Below are positions 44,313 through 53,400 of a stretch of DNA of 64,000 nt, piece after piece. The notes below the pieces were generated by a model. That model was not told the DNA's origin, did no database searches, and saw only the letters and a list, made by a program, of their open reading frames with translations. Source of the DNA: Lachnospiraceae bacterium NE2001 (lineage in GTDB: Bacteria > Bacillota > Clostridia > Lachnospirales > Lachnospiraceae); NCBI GenBank assembly GCA_900110635.1, contig FOEK01000009.1, positions 1 to 64,000 of the forward strand, written 5' to 3'. Every line of letters starts with the position of its first letter. The first letter of the stretch is position 1. The position numbers and the translations under genes are program-made.

Positions 44313-45704
44313 ATGAATAAGAGAGAAAATATATATAGCCTTCAGGGCTTTGGAAAGGTCTTTCGATTTACAGTAAGTCAGACCTTCAAGAATAAGGGTT
44401 ACCTAGCCTCTTTTGTGATATTTGTGCTTGTTATGACTCTTATGGGACCAATTCAGTATTTAGGGCAGCATGCAGGTCAAAGTGCAGCAGAGGATAGTAT
44501 AGTATTTGATCCTTCAAGTGTTGAGATGGATAAGCTATATGTTTATAACGAGATTGGTACTGAGATAAGTATAGAGGATTTAAGTGATCTATATATGACT
44601 GATGATCAGGCAAAAGAAGCTGAGGATGGCCTGGGTATAACATCGGATGATATAGAGTTGTATCATGCTCACGATGCTGAGCTTCACGATGAAGATATGA
44701 TAATGGATAGCCTTGGCAAGAAGGATGCAGCAGTATTCATTAATGTAGATGATACGGGATACACTGTCAGCGGCATTATCTCAAAGGACAGTGAGGTTGC
44801 AGTTGAAGATATAGATAGTATCACAGAGACAGTAAAGGATGTTTTTGAGAAAAAAAGACTTGAGAACAGTAATGTGAGCAGCGAGGATGTTCAGATGATA
44901 TTCTCAGGTGTCAGCACAAGCTCTGTTGTTGAAGAGTCAGATTATGTTGCTGAGGCAAATAGAACGGTTTCTCAAATGAATTATATGTTCTATATGCTGG
45001 GATTTGCAATGATCATATTTATAGTAATATCAATGTCAAACTCTTACATCATTACTTCTGTAACAGAAGAGAAGCAGTCCAAGCTCGTGGAATCACTTCT
45101 TGTAAGTGTCAGACCTATGGCTCTTCTGATGGGCAAAATCTGTGGAATGATGTCATACGTTGTAATGCTTCTTGTATGTGGTGTTATTGGTTCTAATATA
45201 TCAAATGCTGTTATGAAGAATGTTTTTAGTATCAGTGAGAGCGAGTTCAATAACAAGGGCTTCAACTTCTCAATCTTTAAGGATTTTGGTGTATTTGGTG
45301 CAGTGTGTCTTCTTCTTTCAATTGTACTGGGATTCCTTGCATTTGGTACAGTCAGCGGTCTTTTTGGAAGTACCTGTAATAAGACAGAGGATATACAGGA
45401 TGCAACAGGTAACGTAATGATGATCACAATGTTCAGTTATTTCATAGCTATAGGAATTGGTGCGGCTGATATGGACATATTAAATGTTATAGCATCTCTG
45501 GTTCCACCACTTTCATTCTTTACAGCTCCAGTTGCTTACGTAACAGGTCGTATAGGAATCGCAGTTCTGATCGTGTCATACATAATTCAGATACTACTGA
45601 TAATTGGTATAATGATGCTTTCGGCTAAAAGTTACCGGAATCTGCTGCTTAGTGATTCCACAACACCGAAGCTTAGAACAATATTTAAGTCAGCAAAGGG
45701 TTAG
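44313..45704 (+). CDS. ABC-2-type permease (NatB-like), first subunit
   Basis: 463 residues from ATG 44313 (AAGGA 7 bases upstream); a longer frame would only translate the repeat. One N-terminal helix (~25-45), a ~190-residue acidic outside domain (SVEMDKLYVYNEIGTE, DDIELYHAHDAELHDEDM) and five or six C-terminal helices including VTEEKQSKLVESLLVSVRP, the amphipathic ABC-2 motif. It partners with the preceding ATPase and following permease as a heteromeric exporter. Confidence 0.88.
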   Translation: MNKRENIYSLQGFGKVFRFTVSQTFKNKGYLASFVIFVLVMTLMGPIQYLGQHAGQSAAEDSIVFDPSSVEMDKLYVYNEIGTEISIEDLSDLYMTDDQAKEAEDGLGITSDDIELYHAHDAELHDEDMIMDSLGKKDAAVFINVDDTGYTVSGIISKDSEVAVEDIDSITETVKDVFEKKRLENSNVSSEDVQMIFSGVSTSSVVEESDYVAEANRTVSQMNYMFYMLGFAMIIFIVISMSNSYIITSVTEEKQSKLVESLLVSVRPMALLMGKICGMMSYVVMLLVCGVIGSNISNAVMKNVFSISESEFNNKGFNFSIFKDFGVFGAVCLLLSIVLGFLAFGTVSGLFGSTCNKTEDIQDATGNVMMITMFSYFIAIGIGAADMDILNVIASLVPPLSFFTAPVAYVTGRIGIAVLIVSYIIQILLIIGIMMLSAKSYRNLLLSDSTTPKLRTIFKSAKG

Positions 45705-45716
45705 GAGGTCTATAAA

Positions 45717-47078
45717 ATGTTTAAGAATTTTGATAAAGTATTTAAGTTTACATTTAAAAATCAGACCTCTACAAAGAGTTATATTAGAGGAACATTTTTA
45801 ACAGCATTTTTACTATTTGTTATTCCAGTTGCCATCTTTCTTATAGTTGGATTTGTTATGAAGGGAGATGATGATGAACTGAAATCCTGCGGTGCTGACA
45901 GAGTTTATGTGGTAGATCCAGAAGCGCCAAATGCAGATTTTAATACACTGAATCTTACAGGCGTTGAGGGCTATACAGATATACAGTATTCAAATGCTGA
46001 GACTGTTGATGCAGCTCTTGAAACCATAGAGACACGAGGTGAAACAAAGGCAATAATCCTTCAGATCAGGAAAGAAGACGGACGGCTTCAGTCAAGAATT
46101 ATCCTTCCGGAATCTTCTGAACTTGAAAAAGATGAAGTGAAGAATTATAACGATTTTATAGATGAAAGTGGAAATGTATTTGCACTTATTGCCTCCGGAG
46201 TAAATATGAATGACATGACTGAGGCAATGAAGCAGACAGATTATTCGGTATACGACACAGAGGGATATAAGTCGGGAACAGATCTCTATACAGATTCAGC
46301 AAAACTGTCAGAACAGCAGAATTCTGAGATTCTCCCTGTTTTCAATATGGTACTTACATATGTTTGCGTGATCTTTATATATATGATCATAATACTATAT
46401 GGAAATAGTATTCTTCAGAATATTGTACTTGAGAAGAGTTCAAAGCTTATGGACACAATGCTCATCTCGGTATCACCACAGTCCCTTATTTTTGGTAAAA
46501 TGCTGGCAATTCTAACTTCAGGTATTCTTCAGCTTCTTGTGTGGATTGCTGGTCTTGTAGGTGGAGTAGTTGTGGGTATAAAGATATTCGGAAGTATGTT
46601 TGATGGAGTGAATGTAGCTATTGTTACATTTATTAAGAGCTTCTCAGAGCTTGGTCTCTTTAAACCTGTAAATGTAATAGTTGGTATTCTGGCACTCATA
46701 TTTGGAATAATCATGTATGCGTCACTTTCAGCTGTTGCTGGTTCGATATCCAGCTCCAGAGAAGAGGCTGCCAGCAATCAGGGAATATTTATATTCCTGC
46801 TGTTGATCAGTTTTTATGCAATTCTATTTAAGGGAATGAATACAACAAATCCGGTAACCTGGTTATATCTCTTACCATTTACTTCGGCAATGGTTCTGCC
46901 ATCTGGTATATGTTCAGGAGTTATCTCCACAGGACTTGCAGCAGCAGGTCTGGCTATCCTTGTTGTATGCAGCGTAGTATTTATCATACTTGCAGGTAAA
47001 CTATATAAAATGATGTCACTTTACAAGGGTAACAAGGTTAGTATTTCAAAGGCATTAAAGATGCTTGCTGGCAAATAA
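45717..47078 (+). CDS. ABC-2-type permease (NatB-like), second subunit
   Basis: 453 residues. AGGAGG lies 9 bases before the ATG and 12 bases separate it from the first permease. The topology is the same: an N-terminal helix (~22-45), a ~170-residue outside domain, then six helices with LEKSSKLMDTMLISVSPQSL. It is clearly a paralogue of the preceding gene, so the exporter is probably a heterodimer. The operon ends here and a separate promoter for thioredoxin follows. Confidence 0.88.
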   Translation: MFKNFDKVFKFTFKNQTSTKSYIRGTFLTAFLLFVIPVAIFLIVGFVMKGDDDELKSCGADRVYVVDPEAPNADFNTLNLTGVEGYTDIQYSNAETVDAALETIETRGETKAIILQIRKEDGRLQSRIILPESSELEKDEVKNYNDFIDESGNVFALIASGVNMNDMTEAMKQTDYSVYDTEGYKSGTDLYTDSAKLSEQQNSEILPVFNMVLTYVCVIFIYMIIILYGNSILQNIVLEKSSKLMDTMLISVSPQSLIFGKMLAILTSGILQLLVWIAGLVGGVVVGIKIFGSMFDGVNVAIVTFIKSFSELGLFKPVNVIVGILALIFGIIMYASLSAVAGSISSSREEAASNQGIFIFLLLISFYAILFKGMNTTNPVTWLYLLPFTSAMVLPSGICSGVISTGLAAAGLAILVVCSVVFIILAGKLYKMMSLYKGNKVSISKALKMLAGK

Positions 47079-47131
47079 TTATTTAGAAATAATACTCTCA
47101 AAATAATATAAGAATCATTGATATTTTATGA

Positions 47132-47161
47132 TTGCCAAAAGTATAGTAAATTAGTTATAAT
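47132..47161 (+). promoter_or_regulatory. Thioredoxin promoter
   Basis: TTGCCA (47132-47137), an 18-base spacer and a perfect TATAAT (47156-47161), about 60 bases before the GTG start. Confidence 0.6.
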
Positions 47162-47223
47162 TAACCTAGTGTTTATGTATGCAGTAAAGACAAATATATG
47201 TTAAAGAAGTGGAGGAAAATAAA

Positions 47224-47535
47224 GTGGCAATACAACATATTACTTCAGCTGAGTTTGACGAGGTTGTACTTAAGAGTGACAAGCCAGTTTTTGTAGATTT
47301 TTTTGCAACCTGGTGTGGTCCTTGTAAGATGATGGAGCCTGTATTAAATCAGGCATCAGAAGAAGTTCCATCAGTTGATTTTGTATCTATTGATACAGAT
47401 GAGGCAGAAGAACTTGCAATCAGCCTTGGCATATCAAATATACCTTGTATGATCCTTTTTAAGGACGGCCAGGAGGTTGACCGAGTTATTGGTGCTGTAC
47501 CAAAACAGAAAATAATAGAAGTAGTAAGTAAATAG
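47224..47535 (+). CDS. trxA: Thioredoxin
   Basis: 103 residues from GTG 47224, chosen because GGAGG (47211-47215) is 8 bases upstream; a GTG at 47209 overlaps that site. Active site FFATWCGPCKMM (C-G-P-C), cis-Pro in SNIPCMILF, and VDRVIGAVPK near the end. It is a cytosolic disulfide reductant, kept reduced by the reductase encoded ~100 bases downstream. Confidence 0.96.
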   Translation: MAIQHITSAEFDEVVLKSDKPVFVDFFATWCGPCKMMEPVLNQASEEVPSVDFVSIDTDEAEELAISLGISNIPCMILFKDGQEVDRVIGAVPKQKIIEVVSK

Positions 47536-47551
47536 TACTAAAAAACGTGAC

Positions 47552-47619
47552 AAAAACTGCCTTGCTCTCAATATGTCACATTTTGATATGTGATTTATTG
47601 AGAGCAGGGTGGTTTTTTA
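47552..47619 (+). terminator. Large hairpin between trxA and trxB
   Basis: Long arms (47552-47573 with 47596-47618: CTTGCTCTCAATA pairs with TATTGAGAGCAG) and a T6 tail. It includes a GTGACA...TGTCAC pair (47547-47579). It ends trxA transcripts or attenuates read-through into trxB, for which I found no separate promoter. Confidence 0.8.
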
Positions 47620-47637
47620 TATTTAAGGAGTTTTAAT

Positions 47638-48648
47638 ATGTATGATGTAGTAATAATTGGTGCAGGTCCAGCAGGTTTATCTGCTGCTATATATGTTCAG
47701 CGTTCAGGGAAAAAAGCTGTATGTCTTGAGTCACTGTTAGTAGGTGGACAGATTGTAAATACACCTGAAATAGCTAACTATCCTGGTATAAAGAAGACCA
47801 GCGGGTTTGAGTTTTCTATGGCTCTATATGAACAGGCAATTGAACTGGGTGCTGATGTTGATTATGAAAAAGCTGTGTCAATAAAAAAGTTAAGTGAATT
47901 ACCTGATTATGAAAAAGGAATGCTTTCACATAAATATTCTAAGGATATGAATATTATTGCTGATGATTTTAATCAGTCAGGTGAAGGTTTTGATGAAAAT
48001 AAATATATTTTTGTCTACACAGAATCCGGTAAGGTTTATATATCAAGAGCTGTAATTATTGCTACAGGTGCAAAGAATCGTCATTTGGGTATAGATAAAG
48101 AAGAAGCCTTGACGGGACATGGCATATCTTATTGTGCAACCTGTGATGGAGCATTTTATAAAGGAAAAGAGGTTGCTGTAAATGGTGGTGGAAACACTGC
48201 TTTGGAGGATGCTCTATTTCTTAGCAACTATTGCAGTAAGGTTTACATAATTCATAGACGCGATGAGTTCAGAGGTGAGCCAGAAAGCCTTGAAGTGGTT
48301 AAATCTAAGGAAAATGTTGAACTGGTACTTAATTCTACAATTGAGGAAATAAAGGGTGAGGACAAGCTTGAGTCAGTTGTAGTGAAGAACAAGGTATCTG
48401 GAGAATTACGTGAGATACCTGTTGCAGGCCTCTTTATAGCTATTGGCCAAGAACCTGATAATAAAGCCTTCGAGTCTGTTGCAGCACTTGATCCAGCTGG
48501 GTATATAGATGCAGGAGAAGACTGCACAACCAAGACTCCAGGAGTTTTTGTTGCAGGTGACTGTCGTACCAAGTCGGTTCGCCAGCTTACAACTGCAGCA
48601 TCAGATGGTGCTGTGGCAGCACTGGCTGCCTGCGCCTACATTTCATAA
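47638..48648 (+). CDS. trxB: Thioredoxin-disulfide reductase
   Basis: 336 residues against the usual ~310. FAD site VIIGAGPAGLSAAIY, redox pair CATCDGAF, NADPH site NGGGNTALEDA and the C-terminal FAD segment GVFVAGDCRTKSVRQL are all present. The extra length is a ~25-residue insertion around 75-115 (LSELPDYEKGMLSHKYSKD...) in the FAD domain before VYISRAVIIATGAK. AAGGAG lies 9 bases before the ATG. It reduces thioredoxin with NADPH, or with another donor such as ferredoxin or F420H2 in some anaerobes. Confidence 0.95.
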   Translation: MYDVVIIGAGPAGLSAAIYVQRSGKKAVCLESLLVGGQIVNTPEIANYPGIKKTSGFEFSMALYEQAIELGADVDYEKAVSIKKLSELPDYEKGMLSHKYSKDMNIIADDFNQSGEGFDENKYIFVYTESGKVYISRAVIIATGAKNRHLGIDKEEALTGHGISYCATCDGAFYKGKEVAVNGGGNTALEDALFLSNYCSKVYIIHRRDEFRGEPESLEVVKSKENVELVLNSTIEEIKGEDKLESVVVKNKVSGELREIPVAGLFIAIGQEPDNKAFESVAALDPAGYIDAGEDCTTKTPGVFVAGDCRTKSVRQLTTAASDGAVAALAACAYIS

Positions 48649-48651
48649 AAA

Positions 48652-48706
48652 AATGTGCAGAAAGGGACAGACCTATGTGCAATGGGGACAGACCCCACTG
48701 CACATT
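48652..48706. repeat. REP-like GTGCAATGGGGAC unit
   Basis: AATGTGCAG...GGGACAGACCT, then ATGTGCAATGGGGACAGACC, closed by inverted CACTGCACATT. Same family as 9817-9869 and 44226-44297, with GGACAG in place of GGACGG. Confidence 0.8.
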
Positions 48707-48719
48707 CTGAGGGGGGAGT

Positions 48720-49637
48720 ATGTATTATTTGATTAAGTCGTCGCTGACTGAGTGTACAGCGGAGGAACTTCATAAGGGGGATTATCAGTATGTGGCTGTT
48801 CTGTCCTTTGAGGAGTGGCAGAAGCAGCAGAGCTCATTTGATATGGGTATCGAGCTGGATATTAATCCTGATGATATACACAATACCAAGGCCGAGGTGA
48901 ATTATGATTCGCTGACGGGAACATTTTCTGTACCAAGCAGAAGAGATATCTGTGGAGATGATTATCAGTATGCGTTTGCTCTTGATGAGAAGGGCATAGT
49001 ATTTATTGATTCCACTGGTGTTGTTGAAAGGATGCTGAAGCGTATCGCCAGGACCAAGAAATGGAGAGTTCCTTGTCTGGAGCGCTTTATATACGATTTT
49101 CTCGAACTGATCATTAATCGTGATCTGTCTATTCTTGAGTCCTTTGAGAAGGAGCTTGATGCCATTGAGGATGATATGCTGGATTCATCCACGGAAACTG
49201 GCTTAAAAAGGGTAAATGAAATACGAAGTGATCTCCGTGAATTAAGAATACACTATGAGCAGCTCATAGATCTTGGTCAGGAGCTTACTGAAAATGAAAA
49301 CAACTTCTTTAAGTCTGAAAATACCAGATATTTCAGACTGTTTACAGACAGAGTGACCAGGCTTCACGATACAGCAACATCTCTTAGAGACTTCACTATG
49401 CAGCTTCGAGATATGTATCATACTCAGATAGATGTTAAGCAGAACCGTATTATGACGCTGCTGACAGTTGTAACTACAATCTTTATGCCGCTGACGCTTA
49501 TTGTTGGATGGTATGGAATGAACTTCAGATATATGCCGGAGCTAAATACCCGCTGGGGATACCCAGTTGTAATAATTGTGAGTGCAGTCATAATAATAGG
49601 CGGTCTTTGGTTCTTTAAGAAAAAAAAATGGCTATAA
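48720..49637 (+). CDS. CorA-family divalent-cation channel
   Basis: 305 residues. A cytosolic alpha/beta domain and a long helical region (~110-245) precede two C-terminal helices. The hallmark YGMNF (GMN pore motif) follows the first helix at ~280. The loop after it reads RYMPELNTRWGY; CorA proper usually has MPE there, which matches. It conducts Mg2+, Co2+ or other divalent ions inward as a pentamer. A G-rich ribosome site (GAGGGGGG) touches the ATG. Confidence 0.92.
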   Translation: MYYLIKSSLTECTAEELHKGDYQYVAVLSFEEWQKQQSSFDMGIELDINPDDIHNTKAEVNYDSLTGTFSVPSRRDICGDDYQYAFALDEKGIVFIDSTGVVERMLKRIARTKKWRVPCLERFIYDFLELIINRDLSILESFEKELDAIEDDMLDSSTETGLKRVNEIRSDLRELRIHYEQLIDLGQELTENENNFFKSENTRYFRLFTDRVTRLHDTATSLRDFTMQLRDMYHTQIDVKQNRIMTLLTVVTTIFMPLTLIVGWYGMNFRYMPELNTRWGYPVVIIVSAVIIIGGLWFFKKKKWL

Positions 49638-49692
49638 TCAGCCCAATGGTGTATAATATATATATACTTATTTATGGGGTTACATCGAATAT

Positions 49693-50349
49693 ATGGGGAG
49701 CAAAAGGACTATTGGCGTTGTAGGATACTGCATGCTACTGGTATCATTACATGCTATAAATGTTAAAACCGTTGAATATATACTTGGTGAAACAGCTAAG
49801 TTTGGAAATGGTTATATATCCACAAAAACACTGATAGCTATTACTATTATTGTTTCTATTATCTTTATAAAAAAAGGCCTTATTGAGGTTGATTTTTCTG
49901 TTATTCGTCCCCACAAAAATATAAAGAAAGAGCTGATAATATCTCTTATACTTTCGGTTCTGCTTATGCTTGTTTTGATAGTGATAAGACAGGTGCTGCA
50001 GCATTTTAAACCAGAGATATCAGATAGACCATTTTTCGCATTTTACTTTATGTATCATACAAGGTGGTTTTATCCTGTAAATGCTTTTCTACAGGAGATG
50101 TTCATAAGAATAGCTATTCAGGATAATCTAAAGAAGCTGGAGGATGAGCATACCAGGTATATGTCGCTGCTTCTGGTAGGGTGCTTCTTTGCATCACTGC
50201 ATATGGCTTATCCATGGTATATGATGATCGGTACAGCCCTTTATTGTATGGTATCAGGATATTTTTACGATAGATATCGCTGCTTCTGGGGGCTCACTAT
50301 TCTGCATTTTGTAGGTGGCTTTTTCCCTAGATGTTTTGGTATAATCTAA
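49693..50349 (+). CDS. CPBP-like (CAAX-protease-related) membrane protein
   Basis: 218 residues, about six helices. The CPBP layout can be traced: LQEMFIRIAIQ where E-E-x-x-x-R is expected (first Glu is Gln here), FASLHMAYPW for F-x-x-x-H, and ILHFVGGFFP for the last His. With the lost Glu and the odd spacing it may be inactive as a protease or a distant relative. No clear ribosome site; GGGG lies ~12 bases before the ATG. It is between corA and the giant FtsX gene, same strand. Confidence 0.6.
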   Translation: MGSKRTIGVVGYCMLLVSLHAINVKTVEYILGETAKFGNGYISTKTLIAITIIVSIIFIKKGLIEVDFSVIRPHKNIKKELIISLILSVLLMLVLIVIRQVLQHFKPEISDRPFFAFYFMYHTRWFYPVNAFLQEMFIRIAIQDNLKKLEDEHTRYMSLLLVGCFFASLHMAYPWYMMIGTALYCMVSGYFYDRYRCFWGLTILHFVGGFFPRCFGII

Positions 50350-50403
50350 TTAACAAGTGGTGCATAGATTACTAGATTATGATAAAAGTAGGGGAGTGTT
50401 TAT

Positions 50404-53400
50404 ATGACAAAAACCCAGCTTTTAGACGCAATACGAAATATAAAAAAGAATTTCGTTTCATACATATCGATACTTCTCATATCCATGCTTAGTGCTGCAA
50501 CGTATATGGGCGTAACTTCTGCGTCCATTAATCTTGAAAATGGAGCAAATGATTTTTACAAGGCTTCAAACTTCTATGATCTGGAGGTTGTGTCTTCACT
50601 TCTTCTTAGCGAAGATGATATAGATGCAATCCGAAGTTTGGACCAGGTTGAATCAGTTGTTCCTTTTTATTTTGTGAGTGCTCGTACTGAGAATAATGGC
50701 GTGAAGGAAAATGTCAGCGTTATGACCAGTACTGGTGATATGTGTGTACCAACTATCACAGATGGGGAAGAACCGGATACAGCTAATGAATGTATGATTG
50801 AAGACAGACTTGCAGAAAGTTTGGAGCTTGGTGTTGGAGATACCATAACCATATTAGGTGATGACGGTGAAGAGGCGCCTTATCTTCTGGGAACCGATTT
50901 TGAAATTACTGGAATATACCAGACAACTCAGCATATTAAGCCTTCTATAAAGGACAATTCTTATATCACAGTTACAGAAGAGGCATTTGATACTGAGGCC
51001 TTAAAAGGCTGTTATATGAGAGCCTATGTAAAGTTAAATGATACTAAGGACGACAATATCTTTAAGGAAAAATATACTGATAAGATTGACGAAGCAAAGA
51101 AGGCATTTGAAGATCTGGCTTCTGAACGTACAGCTCTTCGTGATGCTGATATTCGAGCTACCTATCAATCTGAAATTGATGATTATGCAGAAATACTGGA
51201 CGAAGGAAAAGAAAAACTGGATGCTGCTCAGGCATCTATATCAGATGCAGAAGAGGAGATAGCTGAGGGCGATAAGAAGCTGGAGGATTCTTCTGATGAG
51301 CTGAACGAGTTAAAGGCAAAGCTTGAAGCAGGTCTTGAGGAGCTTGAATCAGCAAAGAGTCAGCTGGATACAAGTAAAGCAACTCTTGATTCCAGCAAGG
51401 CAACTCTTGACAGCTCTAAAACTACTCTTGATGAGAAACTGAATGATCTTAATACTGCAGAAGAAACCCTTACAACCTATGATAAAGAGATATCTACAAA
51501 TGAAGAAAAACTGGTGACAGCTGAAGCTGAGCTTAGTAGTGCCAGAGCTAGCCTTGATACAAATAAGGCAAAGCTTGATGCGGCAAAGGTTACTCTGGAT
51601 TCTTCAAAGGCAGCTCTTGATTCATCGAAAGAGACACTGGATACTAATAAAGCATCGCTAGACTCAGCAAAGATATCGCTGGACTCAGCAAAGACTACTC
51701 TTGATAGTGCAAAAACAACCCTTGACTTAAATAAGACAAAACTTGATTCTGCTAAAGAAACTCTGGATAGTGCAGAAGAAACCCTAAAAACAAATAAAGA
51801 AACCCTGGATTCTAATAAGGAAACCCTGGATTCTAATAAGGAAACCCTGGATGAATCAAAAGAAAAGCTGGATGCTGGAAAGCAGACATTAGAGGATTCA
51901 TTTTATCAGGCTGAAGCTGTGAAGACAGAGGTCAGGGATAAGATAAGCAACAAGGTTACTCTGTTTTTATGGTTTGCAGGAATAGATAAAGAGATTAACT
52001 GGAGTTCTGAGATAACCAATGTTGATGTGACCACAGCTTCTATTCAGGATTTCAATATAACAGATTCATTTAAGGCTGATATATTAAATGATACTGTGGA
52101 GACTCTGGCTGATCGTTTTATAACCACCTATTTGATTCCGGATTATATTGGAACGGAAACCTACGACTATGTAAAGCAGAAGTATGAAGAGTTTAAAGCT
52201 ACATATGGCATATCCATAGATATAGAAAACGCAAAGCTTGAAGCTGCCAGGGAAAAGATAAGAACCTGGAATACTGGAAGACAGGAGTATGTTAGCAATC
52301 TTGCAGATTATAATGCAGGTCTGGCAGATTATAATATAGGCCTTGCAGATTATAATGCAGGCCTTGAACAGTATAATGCTGGATACGAAGAATATAGTAG
52401 TGGTATGGAACAGTATAATGCTGGATATGCAGAATATAGTGCTGGCCTGGCAGAATATAACTCAGGTCTGGCTGAGTATAATTCAAAGCTAGCAGATTAT
52501 AATGCTGGTCTTGCTGCGTATACTGAGGGAGAAGCAAAGTATAATGCTGGTCTGGCTGAATATAATGAGGGACTTGCCATATTTGCTGAGGGCGAGAAGG
52601 CATATAATTCTGGCCTTGCAACCTATAATGAAAATTATGAGACTTACATATCCTCCAAGGGACAGGTTGAGTCAGCAAGAAGTTCCTGGAACGAATCCAA
52701 GAGTACCTATGAGTCAAATCTTGAGTCTTATCAGACTGCAGTTAATACATATGAATCTTCACTGAGTGAGTATAATTCTTATCTGTCTGAATGGAATGAT
52801 AAGAACGATGAATATCAGGCTGGGCTTGAGGAATATAATAGTGGCCGGGATACCTACAATGGTTATGTTGAAGAATATGAGGAAGGCCTGAAAAAACTGG
52901 AGGAATATAAAGAGGAGCTGGAGGATAAGAAAGAAGAGTATTCCAGCAGTCTTTCTGATTATGAAAAGGGTAAAGAAACCCTTGAGGATATGCAGAAACA
53001 GCTGGATGATATGGAAACCTGTAAATGGTTTGTTTCCGGTGTAGAGGCAAATGTTGGATATCGTCATATGGGAATGACAGTAGACAGCGTTAAGAATATG
53101 GGTGATAACTTTACCATACTGTTTGTCATACTTGCTGCTCTTATAATATATGCCACAATGGCAAGACTTATCAGTGAACAGCACAAACTAGTTGGTGCAA
53201 CGAAAGCATTTGGCTTCTATAAGAGAGAGATATTCTCAAAGTATCTTTTGTTTGGTCTATCAGCCCTTGTTTTTGGACTATTGTTTGGCGTTCTTGTCAG
53301 CTTCGGATTCCAGAAGTTTGCTATAGTAACCTTCGTAAATAATTATGTGTTAGAAACTCCTGCTACAAAGGCAGTTCCGCACGTAATAATTCTTGTTGTA

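Noticed and set aside
51350-52640. Short repeats that could suggest a CRISPR array
   Set aside because: They are in-frame 21-base heptad codons within a coiled-coil gene, with no spacers of uniform length.
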